From CAZZEX01 sp964653285 (GTDB lineage Bacteria > Chloroflexota > Anaerolineae > B4-G1): 13,393 nucleotides of DNA. A program made the position numbers and the translations under genes. Below the pieces are notes generated by a model, which was not told where the DNA came from, made no database searches, and was given only the letters and a program-made list of their open reading frames with translations. Shown here one piece after another: positions 1 to 7,266 of the stretch (within the stretch, counting starts at the first letter, position 1; the number at the start of each line of letters is the position of its first letter). The stretch is from NCBI GenBank assembly GCA_964653285.1, contig CAZZEX010000118.1, positions 1 to 13,393 on the forward strand, in the 5' to 3' direction.

Positions 1-1578
1 CGGGTCGGCCAGGAAGGCGCGGGCGATGGCAATCCGCTGCCGCTGCCCGCCGGAGAGCGCCACGCCGCGCTCGCCGACCTCAGAATCGTACCTATCGGGG
101 AGTCCGGCGATGAACTCGTGGGCCTGTGCCTGGCGGGCACAGCGCTCGATTTCCTCCATACTGGCCTGTTGCCCGGCGCCGAACGCGATGTTTTCGGCGA
201 TGGAGCGGGAGAAGAGAAAAATGTCCTGCTCAATGGCCGAAATCTGCGAGCGCAGCGATTCCAGGCACCAATCGCGCACGTCCACGCCGTCCACCAGGAT
301 GCGGCCCTCGGTCACGTCGTAGATGCGGTCAATCAGCCGGGTGAGAGTCGTCTTGCCGGAGCCGGTCTGCCCCACGATAGCGATGGTCTCGCCGGGGCAG
401 GCGCGGAAACTGACGTTCTTGAGCACCGGCTTGTCGTCGTAGCCGAAACTGACGTTCTCAAAAATCACCTCGCCCCGCATCGGTTTGGCCACGCCGGCCT
501 CGTTCTCATCCAGTTCGGTCTCAGTGTTGATCACCTCCAGGATGCGTGCACCGCTGGACACCCCTATCTGCATCAGGGTAAACGTGAAGAGCGAGTGGAA
601 GGTGGGGAAGCGCAGCATGCGGAGCAGGCCGATGTAGGCGACGACGTCCCCGGCGGTCAGCATCCCCCTCTGGAAGAAAAGCAGCGCCTGCAGGATGCCG
701 CCGGCGAAGGCGAAGGCATAGGCGAGGAAGGGGAGGTAGCGTGCCTGAATCTCGCCCCGCCGCACGAAGAGGTCGCGGAACTTGCGGGCATCGCTGGCAA
801 ACTTGCGCTGCTCCTGGGGTTCCTGTGCGTTTGCCTTGATCACCTCAACGCCGGAGAGCGCCTCGGCCAGGCCGGCGTTCATCGTGCCGAACTGCTGGCG
901 CAGCGCACCGGAGACGGGGTTGAGTTCGCGGGTGTAGTGATACAGCGTGACGGCAAAGAGCACGACGTAGACGAGCGGCACCAGCAGCAGTTCGGCCCGC
1001 AGCATCCCGATGGCGGCAATGGGCACGACCAGCCCCAGCAGCGAGTCGAAGGTCAGGCTGACGCCGGGGCTGAGCATCATGTTAAGTTGGTGCACATCGT
1101 TGGTGGCGCGCGCCATCAGGTCGCCGACGCGCTGCCGGCTGTGAAAGGTGAGGCTCTTGCCCAGCAGGCTGACGTAGAGTTCGTCGCGCGCGTCCCGCTC
1201 GACGCGCTGGGCCAGGAATTCCACCGCCGCGTTGCGGGCCAGCGTGAGCAGCCCCTGACCGAGGCGCGTAGCCAGCACGCCCAGCGCGATCAAGAGCAAA
1301 GTCTGCGGGGCGGCCCCCAGGCCAAACCATTCAAAGGGCGGCCCTTCGACTTCGCTCAGGACAGGTCCCTCGGCCGGGCTCAGCAGACTGAGGACGCAGT
1401 CGAAGGCCCGCCCGGGCAGGACGCGGGCCCAGGATGCCAGCGTGCTGGACAGGATGCCGGCCAGCGCCATGCCCAGCGGCAGGAGTGGGTAACGCAGGAC
1501 GTGCGAGAGGATCCAGCGCCCGGGGCTGGTGCGGTTATAGCAGTATTCGGTGGTGGGGGTGAACTCTCGCTTGGTCAG
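1..1578 (-). CDS. ABC exporter, fused membrane and ATPase domains (3' end cut by window edge)
   Basis: This is an inner-membrane ABC exporter half-transporter of the MsbA/LmrA/MdlB type, which couples ATP hydrolysis to export of a lipid, drug or peptide; the substrate cannot be told. About 526 residues are visible. The first membrane helix lies near residues 22-45, the remaining helices run to about residue 330, and the ATPase domain follows. Walker A GQTGSGKTT is at residues 403-411 (positions 346-372), the exporter-type Q-loop EQDIFLFSRSIAENI follows, and signature LSGGQ is at 43-57. Walker B and the H-loop lie beyond the edge. The chosen start is a CTG at 1576-1578, six bases after AGGAG, because the first ATG (residue 37) falls inside helix 1. 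The frame stays open upstream to about 1924, so the start is uncertain. A palindromic element encodes residues 56-81. The long plus-strand frame across this gene is an antisense shadow. Confidence 0.9.
   Translation of the reverse strand, partial: MTKREFTPTTEYCYNRTSPGRWILSHVLRYPLLPLGMALAGILSSTLASWARVLPGRAFDCVLSLLSPAEGPVLSEVEGPPFEWFGLGAAPQTLLLIALGVLATRLGQGLLTLARNAAVEFLAQRVERDARDELYVSLLGKSLTFHSRQRVGDLMARATNDVHQLNMMLSPGVSLTFDSLLGLVVPIAAIGMLRAELLLVPLVYVVLFAVTLYHYTRELNPVSGALRQQFGTMNAGLAEALSGVEVIKANAQEPQEQRKFASDARKFRDLFVRRGEIQARYLPFLAYAFAFAGGILQALLFFQRGMLTAGDVVAYIGLLRMLRFPTFHSLFTFTLMQIGVSSGARILEVINTETELDENEAGVAKPMRGEVIFENVSFGYDDKPVLKNVSFRACPGETIAIVGQTGSGKTTLTRLIDRIYDVTEGRILVDGVDVRDWCLESLRSQISAIEQDIFLFSRSIAENIAFGAGQQASMEEIERCARQAQAHEFIAGLPDRYDSEVGERGVALSGGQRQRIAIARAFLADP
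1336..1413. repeat. Palindromic element inserted in frame in the ABC exporter gene
   Basis: Two inverted arms (1336-1359 and 1388-1413) match except for a couple of substitutions and a 2-base gap. Both contain GGGCGG, CCTTCGACT and CTCAG, and they are separated by 28 bases. The span is 78 bp, or 26 codons, so the reading frame is kept, and on the minus strand it encodes a linker containing LSEVEG. The CTTCGACTTCGCTCAGGACAG type of sequence resembles short dispersed palindromes that recur in environmental bacterial genomes; this comparison is from memory. The exact ends are inferred from the symmetry. Confidence 0.7.
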
Positions 1579-1584
1579 GGTGGT

Positions 1585-1589
1585 CTCCT
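1585..1589 (-). promoter_or_regulatory. Ribosome binding site supporting a CTG start
   Basis: On the minus strand AGGAG sits six bases before CTG at 1576-1578. No ATG, GTG or TTG is close enough to use it, so this site is the main reason for proposing a CTG start for the ABC exporter. Confidence 0.5.
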
Positions 1590-1611
1590 GGGCGGGCCGC
1601 GCCGCCGTGGA

Positions 1612-1638
1612 GTAGGGGCGCGGTAACCGCGCCCCTAC
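1612..1638. repeat. Perfect 27-bp palindrome
   Basis: Arms GTAGGGGCGCGGT and ACCGCGCCCCTAC flank a single A. It lies 34 bp upstream of the proposed ABC exporter start. No T-run follows on either strand, so it is not a standard intrinsic terminator. It looks like a dispersed REP-type palindrome or a strong hairpin in the leader. Confidence 0.75.
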
Positions 1639-1921
1639 AGGGCGGTGATCTGGTTTGCTGGTGGGGGAAGTATAGCGGAAAGTGGGGATTGGGGCAAGGG
1701 GGAGCGCCGGGGTGTCAATGTGATAACTGTCAGCGCAGCGTATCGCCGCTGGTGCAATTGCTATCGGATCCGTGGCTTGGTGTGACCCAAATCCTGCTCG
1801 TCGAGGTTCTATGTCGACGTTAATGGGGACAGTGTAGGTGCCGTGGCAGCCTTCGAGGTTGATGACTATCTTGAGACCGGTGTGGCGATTGGAAAACCGG
1901 CCCACATCACAGTATCCCGGC
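1639..1921. other. Intergenic stretch without a recognisable gene
   Basis: Nothing here can be assigned. The minus strand is open in the frame of the ABC exporter, with peptide such as GLKIVINLEGCHGTYTV, but the part nearest the exporter is proline-rich and unlike a protein domain. A plus-strand frame from 1843 has no ribosome binding site. The stretch may hold the exporter's promoter and leader, or debris. Confidence 0.4.
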
Positions 1922-2243
1922 CTACGTTCCCAATTGCTTCTCGCACTCCTCTAACAGGGCGACAATCTCCTCGCTGGCCGATGGCCCCACATCCTCAGGA
2001 GCCTTGTCCAGCGCGGTCTGTAGAACACCTGCTGCGTTTCGATAGTCACCCTGGGCAATGAGCACTTCTCCCAGGTGCTAATAGCTGGCGTATCCTTCTG
2101 GATACTCTCCGATGGCCTTCTCAAACTCGGACCGGGCCTCAGCGTAACGCTCCTGTTCAAGATAGAATACGCCCAGGTCGTGATACAGTATATCGGCTGG
2201 ATAGTCAGTCACATTTTCTGCCCATCAGAGGGTATGCTTGAAT
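1922..2243 (-). pseudogene. Decayed TPR tail of the DUF4062-STAND gene
   Basis: Directly after the stop of the STAND gene the minus strand still encodes clear tetratricopeptide repeats, but in another frame. Dropping one base near 2262-2270 joins ...LALNGL to ELRQAESEFKHTL. A TGA (2225-2227) follows, then the TPR-like LGVFYLEQERYAEARSEFEK, then a TAG (2078-2080) where a TPR would have Tyr or Asn before HLG, then LGEVLIAQGDYRNAAGVLQ, and finally a TAG at 1922-1924 after EECEKQLGT. So one frameshift and two in-frame stops separate about 105 more residues from the gene. The remnant argues that the intact ancestor was roughly 1250 residues long. Sequencing error could explain one lesion but hardly three in 200 bp. 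Confidence 0.75.
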
Positions 2244-5200
2244 TCACTCTCTGCTTGGCGAAGCTCGCAAACCATTGAGAGCCAAAGCCAGCCCCCTACG
2301 AGCTGCTGTATGCCCCTTGTGAAGACTGAGTATAGCGCGGAACTGTTCGGCTGCCTCCGCGAATTCCTCCAAGCCGAGAAGCAAACGCCCGTAGCCATAC
2401 AACGCGCCCTCATTTTGAGGCTCCTTCGCTACAATGCACTCGTATCTCTTTCGGGCATCCTCCAGATATTCCGGGTCAAGAAGTTGGATGCTCTGCTTAT
2501 CTTCCGCCAGCTGACTAACCAAGGTCCGATACAGCACGAGGATGGAGCTACCCTTGGGGCAATGAGGCAGTTGGGCCTTTGTGCTCTTAATCGCCTGCGC
2601 TTTCTGCTCTAGCGTTCCCTTGCGCTTTACCAAGCTCAGATAGTGCGTCCGGATTTCAATGTCCTCCAAGTGTTCAGCTAGCCAGGCGGCCGTCTCCTCG
2701 ATCACCTGAGATATCTGCTCTGCCGTTCCCTTGCGCCTCACCAGACCCAAGTATGCTTTGCGGACCTCAATGTCCTCTGGGTGGTCGGCCAGCCAGGCGC
2801 TCATCTCCTCGATCGCCTGGGTCACCTGAGCATCTGTCCCGTTGCGCTTCACCAGACCCAAATAGGCTGCGCGGATGTAATGATCCTGCGGGTAGTCGGC
2901 CAGCCAGGCGGACGTCTCTTCGATCACTTGGGCTATCCGCTCCGCTGTCCCTTTGCGCTGCACCAGACCCAAGTATCCTATGCGGACGTGGCTGTCCTGC
3001 GGGTAGTCAGCCAGCCAAGCGCTTGTCTTCTCGATCACCCGGCTTATCTGCTCCGGAGCGTGGCGCTCCACCAGACCCAGATGCGTTAGGCGGACCTGGT
3101 GATCCTGCGGGTGGTCGGCCAGCCAGGTGTCCGTCTCTTGGATCATCTGGGCCACCTGCTCAGCCGTCCCCTTGCGCTCCACCAGACCAAGATACGTCAT
3201 GCGGACGTAGTTATCCTGCGGGTGGTCGGCCAGCCAGCCGCTTGTCTCCTCGATCACCTGGGCTACCTGCTCAGCCGCCCCCTTGCGCTCCACCAGGCCC
3301 AGGTATGTCCTGCGAGTTTCAACGTCTTGCGGGCGGTCGGTCAACCAAGCGCTTGTCTCCCCGATCGCCTGGGCCACCTGAGCATCTGTCCCCTTGTGCA
3401 CCAGACCCAGATATGCTGCGCGGATGTGGTGATCTTGTGGGTGGTCGGCCAGCCAGGCGACCGTCTCCTCGATCGCCTGGGCCACCTGAGCATCTGTCCC
3501 CTTGCGCACCAGACCCAGATATGCGGTGCGAACGTGGCTGTCCTCCGGATGGTCGGCCAGCCAGGCGCCCGTCTCCTTGATCACCTGAGCCACCTGCTCA
3601 TCCGTCCCTCTGCGCTCCACCAAGCCCCAGTACGCGGTGCGAACGTGGCTGTCCTCCGGATGGTCGGTCAGCCAGGCGCCCGTCTCCTTGATCGCCTGGG
3701 CCACCTGAGCATCTGTCCCCTTGCGCACCAGACCCAGATATGCGGTGCGAACAACGGAGCTGTCTTGCGGGTGGTCGGCCAGCCAGTCGCTTGTCTCCTC
3801 GATCACCTGGATTATCTGCTCCGGAGCCTGGCGCTCCACCAGACCCAGGTATCTTTGTCGCGCAGAGATGTCCTGCGGGTGGCCGGCAAGCCACTGCCAA
3901 AATTTGGGAAGCATAGCAGCCTCTTGCCCTCGCTCTCGGTAGAGCGATAGCAGCGTAGCCAAATCGATACCACCCGTAGGCTCCTTGCTCAACGCCATAT
4001 CTACGCAGCGCTTGGCTTCTCCCTGGCGACCAAGATGCTGATAGAGTGCTCGCCAGATCATCATCTCACTGATGGTAGCCTCACGTTGGACATCTTCTAT
4101 CACCGCAGCGTTACGCTCGAGGATGTCGGGCAAGCGCGGCTCGGTAGCACGCCGCGCCATCTCTCTGAGCAGATGAGCCACAAAGCGACGCTCGCCCCAC
4201 GACTTCACGTCCACCGGCTCAAGTATCTCGCCGAAGACAGAGCGAGGATCACGTCTATACAGCCTGGCGGAGTGTTCTGCCCAAAGAGGGTGTCCCACTC
4301 GCAAGTTGCCGGGCCGCGATTCATCGGGAAAGATGAGTCCTTTGGCGGCTGGCTCGTCAAGCAGGCGGTAAAAACGCCCTTCGTCATCAAGCCGCTCCAA
4401 TAGCGAGGTGGGCATTGAGACATCATACTGGTACGTATAGCACAGGTACTCATAGGCCCGATAGACTACCTCATCCTGTTGTCTTAGCCTGTTGAGCGTA
4501 TCATGGATGACCTTAATCCATCCCTTACCGGTCGTTACCTCCATCATCAAGATCAGGAATTGATTGGCTGCTCCCAACCGTGCTCTCTGTTCGGGAGTCA
4601 GTTGCGCCCACTCTTTACCCAACTTGCTCAGAATGCGGGTCTTCTCTGCCTGGCTGGGTTCAAGCAAATCCACCCTCTCGACAGGGAAGGTAAACCGATC
4701 GCTGTCACGGTACTCATTGGTTTTCGAGGTGGTCAGTATGGTCAGTGGCAGCAGTTTGGAGTCCAGTTTCTTGAGTGTGTGAAGAACGCTCTCATCGTGA
4801 AATACGTCATCTACCAAGACGTAGAACGGCTGCTGAATACGGGTCCAAAACTCAGACAAGCTGTACCAGATGCCGTCATCTGTGTTGTCCAGAATATGCA
4901 ATATCGGATTGTCTTGTTGGCGCGTGAGTTCACGGGCAAGTTGCCAGGCCAGCGAACTCTTGCCCGCCCCCGGCTCACCCACAATACATATCATCCGAGT
5001 CTGCCCAGACGGAGTGATCAGTCGCTCAAGCAGTTCTGCCTGTTGGTCACGCTCAATGATTCCCTGGGCAGCCACAACGTTCCAAGTTAACGGCGCGCGC
5101 CCTTCATAGTAATCGTCTATCTCCTCCTCAGAGGCTGGGTATTGAAAGAGATCCTCATTCACAACCCGCCCTCGGCCCTTGAACAATTCTCGCTCTACAC

Positions 5201-5675
5201 TGGCCGGCTCCCGCTCCCAGTTGTGAATGGCCTGCGCCACTCGGTACTTCAGATCCTCGGGCGAGGTAAAGATGGCACGGATGCGCTCGGTGTTTACCCG
5301 CTCGCGGAAGGCATGCTGCTTGGCCCGCTTCTCGTCCGACTCAGTCAGGTGCACTGGCAAGGGGAAATCCTCGGGAGCGATGAACATCAGGCGAGGTATC
5401 ACTGCAGCGACAGCGGCCTCGTACTCCCGCTCGGTATAAGACTGCTCACTCCCTGATGGGCAACTACCATAACGATGCCCCACGACCCCCACGAAAACGT
5501 TGCACTCGGCCACCCGCGCCCGGCAGAACTCGTCGGCTTCCCAGTCGCAGGCGCCGAAGTCCTCCATGCGCACGCAGTGATACCCCTTCAGGCCCTCAAT
5601 GGCCCGGTAAGCCGGGTCACGGTACTCGGCCAGGTCTTTGGTTGTGGAACTGAGGAAGGCGGTCTTCATCAACAT
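2244..5675 (-). CDS. DUF4062-STAND NTPase with twelve helical repeats
   Basis: This 1143-residue protein is probably a sensor/effector ATPase of the STAND (NLR-like) class. Residues 3-110 match DUF4062 (TAFLSSTTKDLAEYRD, later GVVGHRYGS and YTEREYEAA), a TIR-like N-terminal domain common on bacterial STAND proteins. The NTPase core has Walker A GEPGAGKSS (233-241), Walker B FYVLVDD (284-290) and a sensor-like LTILTTSK (311-318). A helical region of about residues 330-590 follows. Residues 592-1034 are twelve ~37-residue repeats of the pattern WLADHPQD..VR.AYLGLV. A TPR-like end (EGALYGYGRLLLGLEEFAEA) completes it. The start ATG at 5673-5675 is fixed by AGGAGG six bases upstream. It is the third gene of an operon, 15 bp after the membrane gene. 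Its C-terminus looks truncated by a frameshift. An antiviral role is inferred from architecture only. Confidence 0.88.
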   Translation of the reverse strand: MLMKTAFLSSTTKDLAEYRDPAYRAIEGLKGYHCVRMEDFGACDWEADEFCRARVAECNVFVGVVGHRYGSCPSGSEQSYTEREYEAAVAAVIPRLMFIAPEDFPLPVHLTESDEKRAKQHAFRERVNTERIRAIFTSPEDLKYRVAQAIHNWEREPASVERELFKGRGRVVNEDLFQYPASEEEIDDYYEGRAPLTWNVVAAQGIIERDQQAELLERLITPSGQTRMICIVGEPGAGKSSLAWQLARELTRQQDNPILHILDNTDDGIWYSLSEFWTRIQQPFYVLVDDVFHDESVLHTLKKLDSKLLPLTILTTSKTNEYRDSDRFTFPVERVDLLEPSQAEKTRILSKLGKEWAQLTPEQRARLGAANQFLILMMEVTTGKGWIKVIHDTLNRLRQQDEVVYRAYEYLCYTYQYDVSMPTSLLERLDDEGRFYRLLDEPAAKGLIFPDESRPGNLRVGHPLWAEHSARLYRRDPRSVFGEILEPVDVKSWGERRFVAHLLREMARRATEPRLPDILERNAAVIEDVQREATISEMMIWRALYQHLGRQGEAKRCVDMALSKEPTGGIDLATLLSLYRERGQEAAMLPKFWQWLAGHPQDISARQRYLGLVERQAPEQIIQVIEETSDWLADHPQDSSVVRTAYLGLVRKGTDAQVAQAIKETGAWLTDHPEDSHVRTAYWGLVERRGTDEQVAQVIKETGAWLADHPEDSHVRTAYLGLVRKGTDAQVAQAIEETVAWLADHPQDHHIRAAYLGLVHKGTDAQVAQAIGETSAWLTDRPQDVETRRTYLGLVERKGAAEQVAQVIEETSGWLADHPQDNYVRMTYLGLVERKGTAEQVAQMIQETDTWLADHPQDHQVRLTHLGLVERHAPEQISRVIEKTSAWLADYPQDSHVRIGYLGLVQRKGTAERIAQVIEETSAWLADYPQDHYIRAAYLGLVKRNGTDAQVTQAIEEMSAWLADHPEDIEVRKAYLGLVRRKGTAEQISQVIEETAAWLAEHLEDIEIRTHYLSLVKRKGTLEQKAQAIKSTKAQLPHCPKGSSILVLYRTLVSQLAEDKQSIQLLDPEYLEDARKRYECIVAKEPQNEGALYGYGRLLLGLEEFAEAAEQFRAILSLHKGHTAARRGLALALNGLRASPSRE
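2574..3902 (-). repeat. Twelve tandem ~111-bp coding repeats in the STAND gene
   Basis: The repeats encode units of 36-38 residues with the pattern WLADHPxDxxVRxAYLGLVxRKGTxxQVAQxIEETxA. Length differs only by a codon or so in the LVERK/LVRK segment. The units are very alike in DNA as well as protein, for example the recurring ggtcggccagccaggcg on the plus strand. That suggests recent expansion or homogenisation. A thirteenth unit (QLPHCPKGSS...) is degenerate. Confidence 0.85.
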
Positions 5676-5690
5676 CTTGGGCCTCCTGGC

Positions 5691-6197
5691 CTATGGCCTC
5701 ACCACCGGCGCCGATACTATTCCCGCCAGCACCAGCCAGGTGGCCACGGCCAGCCCGACGCCCATAAACACGTACAACGCCACAAACAGCAGCGGCAGCC
5801 GCATCTCGATACGCGAGAAGCCGATTTGCTGCTCCGGTGGGGCCTTGCGGTAGAAGCGTTCCGCCTCCAGATTGTACATGCCATGGCAGCCTTGCAGCGC
5901 TTCGCCCCGCTCCATCCCCTCCAGTTGCTCGAAGCGAAAGTCGAGAAGCGTCCGGTAGGTAGCCAGCAGGCGGTGCCAGAAGTAGCAGACGGCCACCCCG
6001 GCCACGATCAGCGGCAGCATCGCCACCACCAACCACCAGTTGGTCAACCCGGCATCCTTGACCAGGAACGTGATCAGGCCGACGATGGCACCATTGACCG
6101 TGATGTAGGCGTTGGTCACCGTCTGCCGCCGCTCGGAGAAGCGGGCCGTGTCGTCAATGAACAGTTTGTACTCCTCAAACTTGTCGAACGCGCTCAT
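5691..6197 (-). CDS. Small membrane protein, RipA/SLATT-like
   Basis: This 168-residue inner-membrane protein begins with an amphipathic helix ending in FSERRQTVTNAYITVNGAIVG. That resembles the opening of the RipA-family octameric membrane proteins and of SLATT-type proteins (known families, assigned by eye). Hydrophobic segments are near residues 30-46, 53-73 and 133-160, with a soluble helical part at about 75-130 between the last two. Proteins of this kind are proposed pore-forming effectors controlled by nucleotide-sensing partners. The gene starts 4 bp after the LSDAT stop and uses AGGAGG lying in the last LSDAT codons. It ends 15 bp before the STAND gene, so the three are almost certainly co-transcribed. 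The family call is moderate; the membrane topology is clear. Confidence 0.75.
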   Translation of the reverse strand: MSAFDKFEEYKLFIDDTARFSERRQTVTNAYITVNGAIVGLITFLVKDAGLTNWWLVVAMLPLIVAGVAVCYFWHRLLATYRTLLDFRFEQLEGMERGEALQGCHGMYNLEAERFYRKAPPEQQIGFSRIEMRLPLLFVALYVFMGVGLAVATWLVLAGIVSAPVVRP

Positions 6198-6200
6198 CGC

Positions 6201-6950
6201 TCATCCCTCCTCGAACAATTTTCGGCGGATCAGCGCTGCCAGGGCCTCTGGCTCGTCGCCGATGTCGAACAGGGTAATACAGCCCTCCCGCACGATGGCG
6301 GCAATCTCCTCGTTGGACGGCTCCACATCACCTGCAACTGCGGCGGCGATGACGTCGGCCAGACGGCCGCTGCCCCGGATGACGATGATCTCCCGCCCCT
6401 GGCGCACGTTGTTCAGCACCTCATCCTGGGCGATAGAGCCGCCGTTAGCAAGGACGGCCACCGATGGCACGCCGTCGCTCAGCATGGCGGCGAGGGCGAA
6501 CATCGCGTCCGTCTCGTCGCCCCAGGCGTCGCCAGGGGTCAGGACGAAGTGGGTGTGGTTGGGCTCCAGCGGGACCAGGCCGTCGTTGGTCTGACCACCC
6601 GGCCACGACACCAATGCCGCCGGGCAGACGCCGATCAGGGGCGCGCAATCCCTGGCGGCTGCCCGTCCCTCACCCATCATCTGCATGACGCCGGCCTGGG
6701 TGCCGCCGTCAATGACGGTGATACCCTCCTCGGCGGCGACGCGGGCCACGCCCTCGGCCAGCAGACGGCGCAGTCGGCCCATCCTGGCGGAAGGCATGGC
6801 CGATGCCCCGCCGCTGAACAGCAGGACGGCGCGCGGTGGTGGTAGCCCTAAAGCCGTCGCAAGTGCCATACCGTCGGCGCCGGCCGGAGCGTATACTGCC
6901 CGCGCCCGGTTCCCGTTGGGAAAGGCAATCTGGCTCACGAACTGGCTCAT
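6201..6950 (-). CDS. LSDAT/SLOG-family nucleotide-binding protein
   Basis: This 249-residue soluble Rossmann-like protein has the signature of the prokaryotic LSDAT branch of the SLOG superfamily, related to the N-terminal domain of TRPM channels. Motifs are SGGAS (46-50), IDGGTQAGVM (80-89), LEPNHTHFVL (128-137), WGDE (143-146), NGGS (169-172) and RGSGRLADV (192-200). SLOG proteins bind nucleotide-derived ligands, and in conflict systems they are proposed to sense or process signal nucleotides and control a membrane partner. Here the next gene encodes just such a membrane protein. The ATG at 6948-6950 has no clear ribosome binding site, about 42 nt after the predicted transcription start. 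It is the first gene of the operon, driven by the promoter at 6999-7027. Confidence 0.85.
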   Translation of the reverse strand: MSQFVSQIAFPNGNRARAVYAPAGADGMALATALGLPPPRAVLLFSGGASAMPSARMGRLRRLLAEGVARVAAEEGITVIDGGTQAGVMQMMGEGRAAARDCAPLIGVCPAALVSWPGGQTNDGLVPLEPNHTHFVLTPGDAWGDETDAMFALAAMLSDGVPSVAVLANGGSIAQDEVLNNVRQGREIIVIRGSGRLADVIAAAVAGDVEPSNEEIAAIVREGCITLFDIGDEPEALAALIRRKLFEEG

Positions 6951-6997
6951 TTTGCGTCGTATTGGCTTTATCTAAGACGGTGCCCCTCTACTACTCA

Positions 6998-7159
6998 CAT
7001 TGTAGCACAGCCGCGCTGGAGATACAAGCAGCCTGACCCGGCTGTCAGCCATCACCTTCGCTTCCATTGTGGTGCGATACACAACAACTGCCACCGGCCT
7101 GCCCGGTGGCGGCACGATGGCAAGGACAAGGCAGGCCGCTTCGGGCAGGAGCCAGCACC
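6998..7159. repeat. 162-bp repeated promoter module, copy A
   Basis: It matches 8192-8353 over its full 162 bp without indels, with roughly 20 differences (about 88% identity). The best conserved core is TCAGCCATCACCTTCGCTTC and the bases on either side. It contains a GC-rich hairpin (GCCACCGG...CCGGTGGC), the palindrome GGCTGTCAGCC (7040-7050) just upstream of the -35, and the leftward promoter at its left end. Similarity stops right after the -10 box. Confidence 0.9.
6999..7027 (-). promoter_or_regulatory. Promoter of the LSDAT-membrane-STAND operon
   Basis: On the minus strand, TTGTAT (7022-7027), a 17-bp spacer and TACAAT (6999-7004) form a sigma70-type promoter. The bases TGC directly before the -10 make it an extended -10. 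It would start transcription near 6992. It lies at the edge of the repeated module, which ends two bases beyond the -10. Confidence 0.7.
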
Positions 7160-7266
7160 GTGGGTCGCAGCCCCCCCACGGGACCGGGCCGATCTCGGTC
7201 TCTTTGAATCCGTTACAGACTTCCGAAATCTTAGAGGCTTCGGAAGTCCGGGGGAGAATCGCCAGC
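7160..7266. other. Short intergenic stretch with a 10-bp inverted repeat
   Basis: GACTTCCGAA (7218-7227) and TTCGGAAGTC (7239-7248) form a perfect inverted repeat with an 11-bp spacer, 19 bp beyond the HEPN stop. No T-run follows on either strand, so it is more likely a dispersed palindrome or a mild attenuator than a standard terminator. Confidence 0.6.

Noticed and set aside
118..1626. Plus-strand open frame of 502 codons
   Set aside because: It is antisense to the ABC exporter, whose Walker A, Q-loop and signature motifs are on the minus strand; the plus-strand peptide is low-complexity and lacks a ribosome binding site.
1612..1638. Palindrome as intrinsic terminator
   Set aside because: No T-run follows on either strand.
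2600..3900. CRISPR-like regular repeats
   Set aside because: The ~111-bp period is entirely coding, in one minus-strand frame, with no short repeat/unique spacer alternation; it is a protein repeat.
5475..6845. Plus-strand open frame of 456 codons
   Set aside because: It is antisense to the RipA-like and LSDAT genes, which have domains and ribosome binding sites; the composition (His- and Gln-rich) is that of a GC-rich shadow frame.
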